A DNA stretch of 64,000 bases from Variovorax ginsengisoli (GTDB lineage Bacteria > Pseudomonadota > Gammaproteobacteria > Burkholderiales > Burkholderiaceae_C), in assembly GCF_030811835.1 (NCBI RefSeq), contig NZ_JAUSRO010000018.1, forward strand, positions 62,001 to 126,000. The letters run 5' to 3'. Position 1 is the first letter of the stretch. Each line of letters opens with the position of its first letter. The notes beneath the pieces are model-generated. The model worked only from the letters and a program-made list of their open reading frames with translations, made no database searches and was not told the origin of the DNA. The translations under genes were made by a program, and so were the position numbers. Below, one piece after another: positions 17,199 to 25,555 of this stretch.

Positions 17199-17668
17199 TC
17201 ATATACGTTCTGTCAGAGGTTGCCAACGATGGGGCAGCAGTTCCTCGATGCGGCTGGCTGGCTGGGTGGGCAATCGGTCCATCACGTCGCGCAGGTAGGC
17301 GTACGGATCGTGCCCATTGAGCTTGGCCGAGTGCACCAGGCTCATGATCGCGGCGGCGCGTTTGCCGGCCCGCAAGCTGCCGGCGAACAGCCAGTTGCCG
17401 CGCCCGATCGCGATAGGACGGATCTGGTTCTCGACCCAGTTGTTGTCGCACGGCACGGTGCCGTCGCCGAGGTAGCGCGTCAGCGCAAGCCATCGCTTCA
17501 AGCTGTAGTCGATCGCCCGGGCTGTCGCCGATCCCTCGGGCACGCGCGTGCGCTGCGCCTGCAGCCAAGCGTGCAAGGTCGCGGCAATCGGCTCGGCCTG
17601 TGCCCGACGTATTCGACCTCGTTCAGCTGTTCGACGTCAAGTTGGACGAGATCGGGCGTGGCGTTCAT
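17199..17668 (-). pseudogene. IS66 transposase TnpC with large internal deletion
   Basis: ATG 17668 begins a normal TnpC N-terminus (MNATPDLVQLDVEQLNE). It then jumps out of frame into the C-terminal end (YSLKRWLALTRYLGDGTVPC, then NNWVENQIRPIAIGR and LPHRWQPLTERI). About two thirds of the transposase, including most of the catalytic core, has been deleted. Confidence 0.75.
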
Positions 17669-18030
17669 AGGGAGATATCTTGGCAGCGGTAATGACGGCT
17701 CAGCCGGCAACGACAACGCAACGAATTCCCCGACGACCGCACTTCTAGGGACGGCCGCTAGCCGGAGCCATCAACTTCGGCGAACTCTGAATAGATCCGC
17801 TTAGTCGCCTACTAGTCAGGTTCCACTCAGAATTCCAATAAAAGAAAGAGATGTTAATTCCCTCATAAGAAAAGTCATCGAAATGTCACAAAGCAAAGGC
17901 CACACCCTGCTAATCTAGAACAAACTGCAAGTGCTTAAAGATTTAAAAAATGCTTCCTCATCCGAACCAACGCGACCTTAGTTGGTCTTCTGATGCAGGG
18001 TCAGACAAACACTATCCACTAGATTGAAGG
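17669..18030. other. AT-rich gene-free interval after IS66 remnant
   Basis: About 360 bp with no gene. The first 100 bp resemble IS66 5' sequence; from about 17800 the composition turns markedly AT-rich and continues into the orphan gene pair. An A/T-rich stretch just before 18031 could hold the pair's promoter. Confidence 0.4.
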
Positions 18031-18540
18031 ATGAAAAAATACTCTCGCGCTGCAGTTTTTGCGATTGCAGTTGTCAAGGCGATCTATCCGATCGAAGCTC
18101 TTGCGATCGATTCCAGCAGCGCAGCGGCGATGAGTTCGGCTGAAACAGAGGTACAGAGAAAAGCCTCGACCCTTCGAGGCATCCTCGCATCCCAGGGACT
18201 CGATGATATCGTTTGGTGGGATGAAAAATATGCTGTCAAATTCGGCAAAATCCGTGATGCAGCAGACACCTTCTATCGATGGTCTGCAATACAAATATTG
18301 GACATCGCGATCAGTAACGATGGGGTGACAGAACCAGTTCCAGCTGATGTGATCGCGCAGATTCGAGGGTACTTCAATCAGAATGGATTCACCAATAGAG
18401 TCTACGGAAGAGTGCAGACCTACACGGGACGAAGCGATGCGCTGGGGAGTGTGGGAATATTGAAATTGGCCGTTGATAAATTTATCGCATCAAGAATATG
18501 GCCAAGCGATCCATTGAAAATATTACCCATATTGGTATGA
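18031..18540 (+). CDS. AT-rich secreted hypothetical protein (orphan)
   Basis: A 169-residue protein with a signal peptide (MKKYSRAAVFAIAVVKAIYP, with a likely cut after EALA). The mature part shows no recognised domain; it has WWDEKYAVKFGKIRDAADTF and VPADVIAQIRGYFNQNGF. GAAGG precedes ATG 18031. Codon use and base composition are much more AT-rich than neighbours on both sides, which are IS remnants, indicating recent transfer. Its stop overlaps the start of the next gene (ATGA at 18537-18540). Confidence 0.6.
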   Translation: MKKYSRAAVFAIAVVKAIYPIEALAIDSSSAAAMSSAETEVQRKASTLRGILASQGLDDIVWWDEKYAVKFGKIRDAADTFYRWSAIQILDIAISNDGVTEPVPADVIAQIRGYFNQNGFTNRVYGRVQTYTGRSDALGSVGILKLAVDKFIASRIWPSDPLKILPILV

Positions 18541-18803
18541 ATATGCAGTTAGAGCACATTTACGACGTCGGGCCTATTTTACAAATCTATGGCCGCACTC
18601 ATCCAGAAAACCCCACCGCCACGGCAGATCCGATAGCAAACTACGAGATCCTCCGTGAAAATTCAGTTGGAAATCTTGTGGTCATCGGGATCCCAAATTC
18701 CGTGCTCTTCAAAAGGAAGTGCACTGCCGAAGAGGTCGTATCGGCTGTTTGCCTTCCTTTTTTTGGACTATTCAGGGTCGATATTTTTCACGTAGGTAAC
18801 TGA
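18537..18803 (+). CDS. AT-rich hypothetical protein coupled to the secreted orphan
   Basis: An 88-residue protein beginning at ATG 18537, which overlaps the upstream stop. An in-frame ATG at 18498 would give 101 residues. The sequence has EHIYDVGPILQIYGRTHPEN and a hydrophobic end (AVCLPFFGLFRVDIFHVGN). No family recognised. An exported protein with a small coupled partner could be an effector-immunity or secretion-partner arrangement, but nothing in the sequence proves it. Confidence 0.45.
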   Translation: MNMQLEHIYDVGPILQIYGRTHPENPTATADPIANYEILRENSVGNLVVIGIPNSVLFKRKCTAEEVVSAVCLPFFGLFRVDIFHVGN

Positions 18804-18980
18804 TATGACTGTAAATAGCCTTACAACGCTCATTACTCTTGATATGCCAATGTTCTCGCAGAGCGGTGGCTATATCAATCAGTAATGATTGATGCGATCA
18901 ATCGAGACCCTACGCTCGTTGTGACTTGCTCCCTCCCAGCCGTACCAGCGTAATGGCAGCGAAGTCCGTCAACCTGGAGA

Positions 18981-19100
18981 ATGACGGACATGAGAAAGAG
19001 CAGATTTACCGAGGAGCAGATCATCGGTTTCATCAAGCAGGCCGAGGCCGGTTTGCCGATGAAGGATCTGTGCCGCAAAGGCGGCTTCAGCGACGCGAAC
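18981..19100 (+). pseudogene. IS3-family (IS407-like) OrfA fragment
   Basis: ATG 18981 with upstream CTGGAGA starts a typical OrfA N-terminus (RKSRFTEEQIIGFIKQAEAG then LPMKDLCRKGGFSDA). After about 40 codons it is cut by unrelated sequence at about 19100. Confidence 0.75.
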
Positions 19101-19205
19101 CCCGGTGTTGGTCATCCGGTTGATGAACGTGACGCGAAACGAGTGAAAGACCGTGCGCAGTTCCTTGATGCCCACCAGGTCCAGGTACTGCCCGAACCGG
19201 CGTGA
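19101..19205 (-). pseudogene. Tyrosine recombinase (phage integrase) fragment
   Basis: The leftward frame reads RRFGQYLDLVGIKELRTVFH then SFRVTFINRMTNTGV. The H-x-x-R box of the integrase catalytic domain is visible, but nothing on either side continues it. Confidence 0.6.
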
Positions 19206-19330
19206 GCAATTGCGCGAGTACGGTCATGCGGTCGTGGCCGGTGCGCTCGGCGATCGCCGAGACAGACAGGCCCTGATTGTGCAACTCCAGAATCATCATC
19301 AGACCCTTCAAATTGACCACCTGACCCTCC
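19206..19330 (-). pseudogene. IS21-family IstA N-terminal fragment
   Basis: The leftward frame reads MMILELHNQGLSVSAIAERT then GHDRMTV, the helix-turn-helix start of IstA. The rest is missing and the frame runs into the integrase fragment. Confidence 0.6.
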
Positions 19331-19436
19331 GGCGACGTGTGCGTGTCCCCACATGGTCGGCCCGCCTGCGCTTCAACTCTCAAACTGGGGAGTATTCATC
19401 CGGCGGTGACATGCGGCTCACCTCAGGGTTTCTCCC

Positions 19437-19565
19437 GTGAGCCGCATGCTGGACCGCGGTATAAGAGTCTGCATGGGCACCGATGGTTCGGCTTCCAACG
19501 ACACACAGGATCTTCTCGAGACGCTCAAGCAAACGGCGCTTTTGGCCAACCTGGTAGGTCAACGT
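19437..19565 (+). pseudogene. Amidohydrolase fragment
   Basis: The frame reads GIRVCMGTDGSASNDTQDLL then ETLKQTALLANL, a stretch typical of cytosine/guanine deaminase-like and atrazine-chlorohydrolase-like amidohydrolases, including the metal-ligand Asp of GTDG. Both ends are missing; after about 19560 the similarity stops. Confidence 0.6.
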
Positions 19566-19640
19566 CCTGGGGCGGCCTGCCTGGACCCGCACCGCGCGAG
19601 ACTGGATATCATTATCAATGCGGATGTCCTCTCTCGCGTG

Positions 19641-20264
19641 TCAGTACCGCGTCGACCGATAAAGCTTGCCGCTGATGTAGATGTCGACCACGCGCGGCGA
19701 AGCTGCTGGTGCCATCGTCGTGATCTGCTCGAAGGCCTCCACCTGCCAAGGCGGTTGCTCTGCTCCCGCATTGACCATCATCAGACCGAGCCGTTGGCCG
19801 ACGCACACCTTGTCGCGCTGCGGCTCGTTGATTTGCCCGCCTTCTCCAATTCCCCGCTGGATCACCATTCCTTCGGGAAGCTGGATGCCCGGGCCTGAGC
19901 CCAAAATGATCGGCCTGCCGGGTCTCTGCGCTTGCGTGAGTTGCGCGAAGACCGTCGGCGTCAGCTGCAGTGCCATCCGGTCCGCAGCCAGGGTGTCGGT
20001 ACCTTCGGGGCAGGCGTCGAACATTCTCATCCCCGGCCTCATCATCGCCGGTGCTCCTTCCTCACACGTCGGAAATGGATCCTTGGGATGTTTGCTCTGA
20101 CCTTCAATGAAACGTCTGATGGGCGGCCTGCATTCGTTCTGGGCCATCGGGCCTGCGGGATCGGCCAAACAGAGCAGCACCTTGCAGCCGTAATCGTCCG
20201 CGTGGGCCGGACTGAAGGCGAGCGCAGCGTAGAGCAGGGCAGTCGCAAAGGGCGGTTTCAGCAT
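19641..20264 (-). CDS. Periplasmic conserved hypothetical protein of plasmid type
   Basis: A 207-residue protein with a clear signal peptide (FATALLYAALAFSPAHA, cut before DDYGCK). The mature start DDYGCKVLLCLADPAGPMAQ, followed by NECRPPIRRF, is a pattern I associate with exported proteins carried by conjugative elements of betaproteobacteria. Several paired cysteines suggest disulfides. Function unknown. AAGGTG precedes ATG 20264, and a consensus promoter lies 35-61 bp upstream. It is intact although surrounded by gene debris. Confidence 0.6.
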   Translation of the reverse strand: MLKPPFATALLYAALAFSPAHADDYGCKVLLCLADPAGPMAQNECRPPIRRFIEGQSKHPKDPFPTCEEGAPAMMRPGMRMFDACPEGTDTLAADRMALQLTPTVFAQLTQAQRPGRPIILGSGPGIQLPEGMVIQRGIGEGGQINEPQRDKVCVGQRLGLMMVNAGAEQPPWQVEAFEQITTMAPAASPRVVDIYISGKLYRSTRY

Positions 20265-20298
20265 GAAGGCACCTTGATGCAGGTCTATCGGAGTGCGG

Positions 20299-20325
20299 AT
20301 TATAGATTGTCGGTTGAATTGTCAA
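20299..20325 (-). promoter_or_regulatory. Consensus sigma-70 promoter for the gene at 19641-20264
   Basis: Read on the minus strand, TTGACA (20320-20325) and TATAAT (20299-20304) are both perfect, with a 15-bp spacer, shorter than the ideal 17. It is the only exact match to both boxes that I noticed in the window. Confidence 0.65.
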
Positions 20326-20566
20326 TTGGGTTGCTTTATGGCGTCGCCTGCGTAGCAGGCCCAGGCTGCCGTACTGCGCATCGAGCCGCGTAGCATCTCG
20401 CCCCCTTCGGGCTTGCATCCCTGACGCAATTGGGCTGGCGTAGCGGGCGCGACGAATTCATCCGGATTCGCGAGGAAATGATCCCCATCATCCACCGCCG
20501 CGAGACCGCCTATGTGCCAGACCGACCTGGGCATGAACTTCACAGTCGCGCCAGCAAGCGGGATTG

Positions 20567-20695
20567 GTGCATGCGCTGGAGAGCCTGGCACGGGACGTCT
20601 CGGTGGGCAGCGTCTCTAATGCATTGGGCTATGCGACGCCGAGCGAGTTCGTCGCGATGTACCGGCGCGCCTGCGGCGAGTCACCGGCGCGGTAG
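20567..20695 (+). pseudogene. AraC-family regulator C-terminal fragment
   Basis: The frame reads SLARDVSVGSVSNALGYATP then SEFVAMYRRACGESPAR and stops at 20695. This is the second helix-turn-helix of an AraC regulator. No upstream half was found between 20340 and 20560. Confidence 0.7.
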
Positions 20696-20764
20696 TTTGT
20701 GAAAGGCACGGACGTGCCCAGCCCTATGTAGCCGTGCGTGCTCGCCAGAATAGTGGCATCGCGC

Positions 20765-21346
20765 GCCCTGGCCGAGTCCCAAGATCACGGCCCACGACAG
20801 GGCGATTTCGATCGGCGCATACGCCAGGCCCAGCGTCCCCGCCAGGCGTAGCAGCACGGTCACCACGATGTGGGGTCGCTGGTCGCGGCTGCGGTGGGCC
20901 AGAAGCGGCGCTACGAAACTGGCCACCATCAGGCTGACCTGCGAGAGCGAGAAGACCTGTGCCGCGGCGGCGAGCGTCGCGCCGCGATCCGTGAGGATCG
21001 TGGGCATCCACGGCAGAAACACGTACAGCTTGAGCACCTGCAGGCCGAAGAACAAGGTGATCGACCATGCCGTGCAGTTGCGGTATACCGCGACCGCAGG
21101 CGTGACGCTCCCATCAGCAGGTGCACCCATGCCGGGTGCATGCCGCAGTTGCGGCAGCCATGCCACCAGGGCCAGCAGGGCGGGTGCCGCCCACAGGTCG
21201 AGTGACTGGAAGGCCCATGTCCGGTCCGCACCCAGCAGTTGGTACAGGGCAAAGGAGGCGCTGGCCCCCAGCACGGCGCCGACGCCCGGCATCAGCGCAT
21301 ACAGGCCCATGACCATGCCCATGCGCTGCGGCCCGAACTGTTCTGG
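20765..21346 (-). pseudogene. MFS transporter fragment (CynX-like)
   Basis: About 190 residues of a major-facilitator transporter, from MGMVMGLYALMPGVGAVLGA to ILGLGQGA, with several hydrophobic helices. Start and end are both missing, and the flanking frame has no similarity. The amino-acid pattern resembles cyanate-transporter-like (CynX) members. Confidence 0.6.
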
Positions 21347-21371
21347 CTCGCGGCCCATCAGCCCGAGCTCT

Positions 21372-21678
21372 TGGACGCTGCGCTCGTGCTCGAGCGCAAC
21401 GCGCTCACTGGACGGCACGGTCGATTCGACGCGGTCGAGTTTGGCGCCAACTGGGAGGAGCTGGTCCGCACCGGAGACAGCTTCCCGAGCAGCCAACCAC
21501 CGTGGGCCTGGGTCGCAGCTTCGCGTGGAACCAGTGGGCGCGCGTGAACGACGTGGTCGATGAGCGCTTCAAGGTTCGCCGCACTGCGAAACGCCGCTTC
21601 ATCGCGATCGCCGACGCCATGCGTGGAGCTGACAACGCACTGGACCGCCGTGCGACGAAAGCACCGGTTCAAGCCTGA
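21372..21678 (+). pseudogene. Frameshifted hypothetical gene upstream of radC
   Basis: Two frames seem to make one protein: RFDAVEFGANWEELVRTGDS in one, then VGLGRSFAWNQWARVNDVVD with RRFIAIADAMRGADNALDRR in another, ending at TGA 21676-21678. The shift lies near 21485-21500. The 5' part fuses with MFS debris. Family unknown. Confidence 0.4.
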
Positions 21679-21914
21679 GCACAGGCTGCGCATTCCCCCC
21701 ATTCTGGAGAGGCACCACGACACCACCACCGATCACGGAGGCAGGGGGGTGGCTTGCTGTTCCCTTCAACGTAGCACGTCGTTCTCGCTGTCAAGGCCTG
21801 CGTGCGCGCCAAGGCGCGCACTTGCGTCCTGCGGCCGTCGACGAGCCCTGACAACTGCGCTGCGCCGTGCGGGTACCGGTACCGGGCAATCCCGCCCGAT
21901 TCACGGAGCAGACA

Positions 21915-22436
21915 ATGTCGCAATATTCCCTCTCGTTCGAAACCGCAGTTGGCACGTCCGTCCTCATGGTGGGTGACGCAACCGGGCAGTACCGACCAGC
22001 TGCAGCATCTGAGGTGCTTCGCGCTGCACAGGATCTTCTCATTAAGCAGCTGCGCGGAACGTTCGTCTTAGACTCGCCGAAGCTCGTTCAGGAGTATCTC
22101 AAGGCCAAGCTCGGCATGCTGGAACATGAGGTCTTTTCCGTCCTGATGCTCGACTCGCAGCACCGCCTCATCGAATACGTCGAGCTGTTCCGCGGCACGG
22201 TGTCACAGACATCCGTTTATCCCCGCGAGGTCATCAAGGAATCACTGGCGCGCAACGCTGCAGCGCTGATCCTTGTGCACAACCATCCGTCAGGCATCGC
22301 CGAACCTTCGCGAGCCGATGAGCTGCTCACCCAAAACCTGAAGACCGCACTCTTCATGATCGACGTACGGGTCCTCGATCACATCATCGTGGCCGGCAAC
22401 ACCGTCCTCTCCATGGCACAGCGAGGCCTCGTTTGA
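21915..22436 (+). CDS. radC: RadC-family JAB/MPN+ domain protein
   Basis: A 173-residue RadC-like protein. The metal site HNHPSG with downstream Ser/Asp (HNHPSGIAEPSRAD) and the DHIIVAGN strand are intact. An N-terminal extension of about 40 residues replaces the helix-hairpin-helix of full-length RadC, as in many mobile-element copies. ATG 21915 has GGAG upstream. A terminator follows directly. The family's biochemical role is unproven; mobile elements carry it often. Confidence 0.85.
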   Translation: MSQYSLSFETAVGTSVLMVGDATGQYRPAAASEVLRAAQDLLIKQLRGTFVLDSPKLVQEYLKAKLGMLEHEVFSVLMLDSQHRLIEYVELFRGTVSQTSVYPREVIKESLARNAAALILVHNHPSGIAEPSRADELLTQNLKTALFMIDVRVLDHIIVAGNTVLSMAQRGLV

Positions 22437-22437
22437 G

Positions 22438-22460
22438 AGGGGGGGCGTTGCCCCCTTTTT
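22438..22460 (+). terminator. Rho-independent terminator after radC
   Basis: GGGGGC (22441-22446) and GCCCCC (22450-22455) form a stem with a GTT loop, followed by five T (22456-22460), only a few bases after the radC stop. Confidence 0.85.
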
Positions 22461-22561
22461 GCTTCGCCAGGCTGGAGCAGAACTACCCTGCCCAGACTCC
22501 ACCCGTCAAGAAACAACCTCTTGACGCTTCACCACTAGGCATCAGCGGGCGACAGCGCGTC

Positions 22562-22860
22562 AGAATTTGCCATCGGTTTTCACGGTGCGCGTGCTCGGCT
22601 TAGGAAACGACGTGTTCGTTGCGTCGCAAAGCAGCAGTGGCGCTCAGGGCGAGATGTTCTCGTACAACCTCGACAGCGTGATGCAATCGCTTGGGGGGCG
22701 CACTGACGGCCGCACAGCGGCAGGCGCTGACGTCCAACGAGCGGTGCGCGCTGGGCCGATGCGCTTTAGCGGACGGGTGGCCTTGGGTTGGCATTGCACT
22801 GTCCCGATGTGCTCCCTCTTTGCCGTGGCACGGTTCAATCGCATCATGTCGCGGCGTTGA
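22562..22860 (+). pseudogene. Decayed C-terminus of a second TpsA exoprotein
   Basis: The frame from about 22562 reads PSVFTVRVLGLGND, nearly identical to PSVFTVRVLGFGNE close to the end of the intact 4007-residue TpsA (around 47863-47905). After a G6 run near 22693 the next frame continues LGGALTAAQRQALTSNE, matching LGGTVDPRQAARLTAEEQ of TpsA. Nothing of the remaining thousands of residues is left. It sits about 1 kb before tpsB, which suggests that a tpsA gene once stood there. Confidence 0.65.
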
Positions 22861-22991
22861 CGTCGGGCTCTCGCAAAATCGCCGCCGGCTCCGTTACCCG
22901 TCGCATCGCTACCAACGCCTCAATGAGAACGCAACTTCTCTCACTTGCCATGACCGTCGACCAACATGACCAAGGGGACTATTTTTAGGCC

Positions 22992-23192
22992 TTGCTCGAA
23001 TCCTTTGATCACTCCACAGAATTCGAAACTTTGATGGAGTCCATGCATGGTTTCTCTACCTATGTCGAAGCCCTGGACGCTGGCTTCGCCGCGATGAAGG
23101 CAATTTCCGAAGACCTGTCCAGCGGGCCGCGCGAAGAGCTTCCCATCGAGGAGGAGTTTGACGACGAACGCGATGAGGATCGAGACTTCTGA
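22992..23192 (+). CDS. Possible small acidic protein
   Basis: A 66-codon frame from TTG 22992 (or a shorter one from ATG 23034) encodes a strongly acidic tail (EELPIEEEFDDERDEDRDF). No family and no strong ribosome site; it may be a remnant. Confidence 0.3.
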   Translation: MLESFDHSTEFETLMESMHGFSTYVEALDAGFAAMKAISEDLSSGPREELPIEEEFDDERDEDRDF

Positions 23193-23206
23193 GTTCAGCG
23201 TGTGCG

Positions 23207-23581
23207 CTACGGCGTGCGAGGTCCGAAAGGCATGGCGGGCTGAGTGACCGGCGGCCGCTGCGGATACACCGAGTTCCCGAAGGCATTGCCCATGCGATGC
23301 CCGGTCGCGGCCCGGTTGAACACGCCCAACTGATTTCCTGGGCGTTGCACGATGGCCTCGGACCCGAGCGTCGGATCGTGGGGTGGACGTGTGCCCTCGG
23401 TTGGGCGCAGTCGCTCGCTCAGACAGGCATAGGACGGCGCCCGGGCGCCGTCCACCTCCACCTCAATGCAACTCGGGGCAGCATCTTTCGGTGGGTCGTT
23501 GGGCCCCGAAGCCAGCACGGAACCCGTGAGGGCCATCAATCCCAGGCCCAGCGAGATCGATGATGGCCAGTACTTTCGCAT
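23207..23581 (-). CDS. Small exported hypothetical protein
   Basis: About 124 residues from ATG 23581 (GGGG lies about 8 bases upstream; an ATG 5 codons earlier is possible). A signal peptide (WPSSISLGLGLMALTGSVLA) precedes a proline-rich mature part with two cysteines (CIEVEVDGARAPSYAC). Transcribed away from the secretion locus. Function unknown. Confidence 0.5.
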   Translation of the reverse strand: MRKYWPSSISLGLGLMALTGSVLASGPNDPPKDAAPSCIEVEVDGARAPSYACLSERLRPTEGTRPPHDPTLGSEAIVQRPGNQLGVFNRAATGHRMGNAFGNSVYPQRPPVTQPAMPFGPRTP

Positions 23582-23862
23582 TCGCGCCCCAATCATGCGC
23601 GACTGCGCCACACACCGAATTCTAGGTCGCATGCGTGACGCGCCCGTGAAGCTTGCGCAAGCGCATGCAGTCCTTTCTTATTTCATGAAGTTTTTGTGAC
23701 AAACGACAGTCGCTGTCCGGCTGTCGCGTCTATGTATCGGTACGCAACTGCGACACGCAGCGCTTCCATCATGGCCACTTCAGGCTGTGCGCAGTGCCTC
23801 GCTGTTGTACGCGACGGCGTTCGGCGTCGCGGCGCATCAATCTTGAAGATCGAGTTGGACAC

Positions 23863-25494
23863 ATGCATGAACTGAAAGAGAACAGGTCACCGGCGCTCTG
23901 GAAAGCAATAGGCTTGGCTGCTCTGAGTCTGGCGGCGCACGCGACCGCGAGCGCCCAGGCGTCCCCGACGCCTCAGGCTTCTGCCGCGGCACCCGAGGCC
24001 TCACGCAAGGTTGACGTGGTCGAGTACATCGTGCGTGGCAACACCGCGCTGGATGTCCGCGACATCGAAGCAGCCGTCACGCCCTTCCTGGGACCCGAGC
24101 GCACGATGAAGGACATTGAGGGCGCGCGAGATGCGCTGCTCGCGGCTTACCAGGCCAAAGGCTTTCAGTCGGTGTATGTCGACCTTCCCGAGCAGCAAGT
24201 CACCGAGGGCCTCGTCTTCCTTCAGGTCAACGAAACCCGCGTCGGTCGTGTGCGCGTGGTCGGCTCCGAATACACGTCACCGGTCGATATCCGCAACCAG
24301 GTGCCTGCCCTGAAGGAAGGCCAAGTGCCTGACTTCAACCAAGCGCAAGTGGAGCTCACCGCAATCAACCGTGGACCAAAGCGGCAGGTTATGCCACTGG
24401 TCAAGCAGGGCACGATGCCGGGCACCATGGACGTTGACCTGAAAGTCGAGGACGAGAGTCCGTGGCGCGCAAGCGTCGGAATGAACAATGACTACAGCGC
24501 AGACACGCGCAAGCTCCGCGCTACCGCATCGATCGGCCACGACAACCTCTGGCAAATGGGGCATAGCGCGTCGATCAGCTTCTTCGGCGCGCCGCAGGAC
24601 CTGAGCCAAACGCAGGTGATCTCGGCGTCGTACGTCGCGCCGATTCCGGGCACCAACTGGTCCCTCGAGGCGTCGGGCTACAAGTCCGACAGCGAGGTTG
24701 CGACAGTCGGCGGCACTGACGTGCTGGGCAAGGGTCACTCTATCGGCATGAAGGCGACGTACACGGTGCCCAACACGGGCAACTGGTACCACGCGCTGAG
24801 CGCCGGCATCGACTTCAAGGACAACGAAGAGGCGTTGCGCTTGGGACGCACCGGCGACGTGGTGCCGCTCAGGTACGCACCGATCACGCTGGGCTACAAC
24901 GGCTTTCTGCAGTCCGAACGAAGCCAGTACGGCATCGGCTTGTCGATCGTTGTCGGCACCAGCAGCGCATTCGGCTACGGCAGCGACTGGCAGGCGTTCG
25001 ATTACAAACGCTACAAGTCCTCACCGAGCTTCATGGTGCTCAAGGGCGACGTCAATGGCAGCCATACCTTTGAAGGCAATTCCCAGTTGGGTTTCCGCCT
25101 GTCGGGCCAATTGAGCGATTCACCTTTGATCTCCAGCGAGCAGATGGCCGCAGGCGGCATGAACTCTGTTCGCGGCTATCTTTCTGCCGAGAGCACGGGT
25201 GACATCGGCCTGGTCGGCTCCCTGGAGTGGCGCACCAAGCCGCTGGAATTCTTCGGACCGACGATTGAGAACTGGCGCGTCTATACCTTCGCCGATGCCG
25301 GCCGGCTTCGACTGAAAGCACCGCTGCCTGATCAGCAGAGCGGCTTCACGCTCGCCTCCGTGGGTTTCGGTACCACCTTGCGCATCGGTCAATGGGTCAA
25401 CGCACGCATGGACGTGGGCTATCCGCTCAAGGCCGGCGCGCGGACAGAAAAGCACCATACCCGCATCAATTTCAGTGTGACGGCCAACTACTGA
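23863..25494 (+). CDS. TpsB outer-membrane transporter (ShlB/FhaC/HecB family)
   Basis: A 543-residue two-partner-secretion pore. After a signal peptide (AIGLAALSLAAHATASAQA) come two POTRA domains (VDVVEYIVRGNTALDVRDIE, then VGRVRVVGSEYTSPVDIRNQ) and a 16-strand barrel. The family's VRGY signature is present as GGMNSVRGYL. The C-terminus ends in aromatic VTANY, as for barrel proteins. I chose ATG 23863 over a longer start without a signal peptide. The cognate exoprotein TpsA is encoded 10.6 kb downstream, and a decayed TpsA end lies upstream. The next gene starts 61 bp later. Confidence 0.9.
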   Translation: MHELKENRSPALWKAIGLAALSLAAHATASAQASPTPQASAAAPEASRKVDVVEYIVRGNTALDVRDIEAAVTPFLGPERTMKDIEGARDALLAAYQAKGFQSVYVDLPEQQVTEGLVFLQVNETRVGRVRVVGSEYTSPVDIRNQVPALKEGQVPDFNQAQVELTAINRGPKRQVMPLVKQGTMPGTMDVDLKVEDESPWRASVGMNNDYSADTRKLRATASIGHDNLWQMGHSASISFFGAPQDLSQTQVISASYVAPIPGTNWSLEASGYKSDSEVATVGGTDVLGKGHSIGMKATYTVPNTGNWYHALSAGIDFKDNEEALRLGRTGDVVPLRYAPITLGYNGFLQSERSQYGIGLSIVVGTSSAFGYGSDWQAFDYKRYKSSPSFMVLKGDVNGSHTFEGNSQLGFRLSGQLSDSPLISSEQMAAGGMNSVRGYLSAESTGDIGLVGSLEWRTKPLEFFGPTIENWRVYTFADAGRLRLKAPLPDQQSGFTLASVGFGTTLRIGQWVNARMDVGYPLKAGARTEKHHTRINFSVTANY

Positions 25495-25555
25495 CCGTCG
25501 ACTCGGCATCCGAAATTCCACCATTCATTCCTACGAGCTTCCGGAGAACTCTGTC

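Noticed and set aside
20322..20566. Minus-strand frame with a CKPEGGEML segment
   Set aside because: A short cysteine-containing stretch is visible, but the frame has no start signal and runs through the AraC fragment and the promoter at 20299-20325.
21802..21821. GTGCGCGCC/GGCGCGCAC inverted repeat before radC
   Set aside because: The 2-base loop cannot form a normal hairpin, and GC-rich palindromes of this kind are common here; kept out as a feature for lack of other support.
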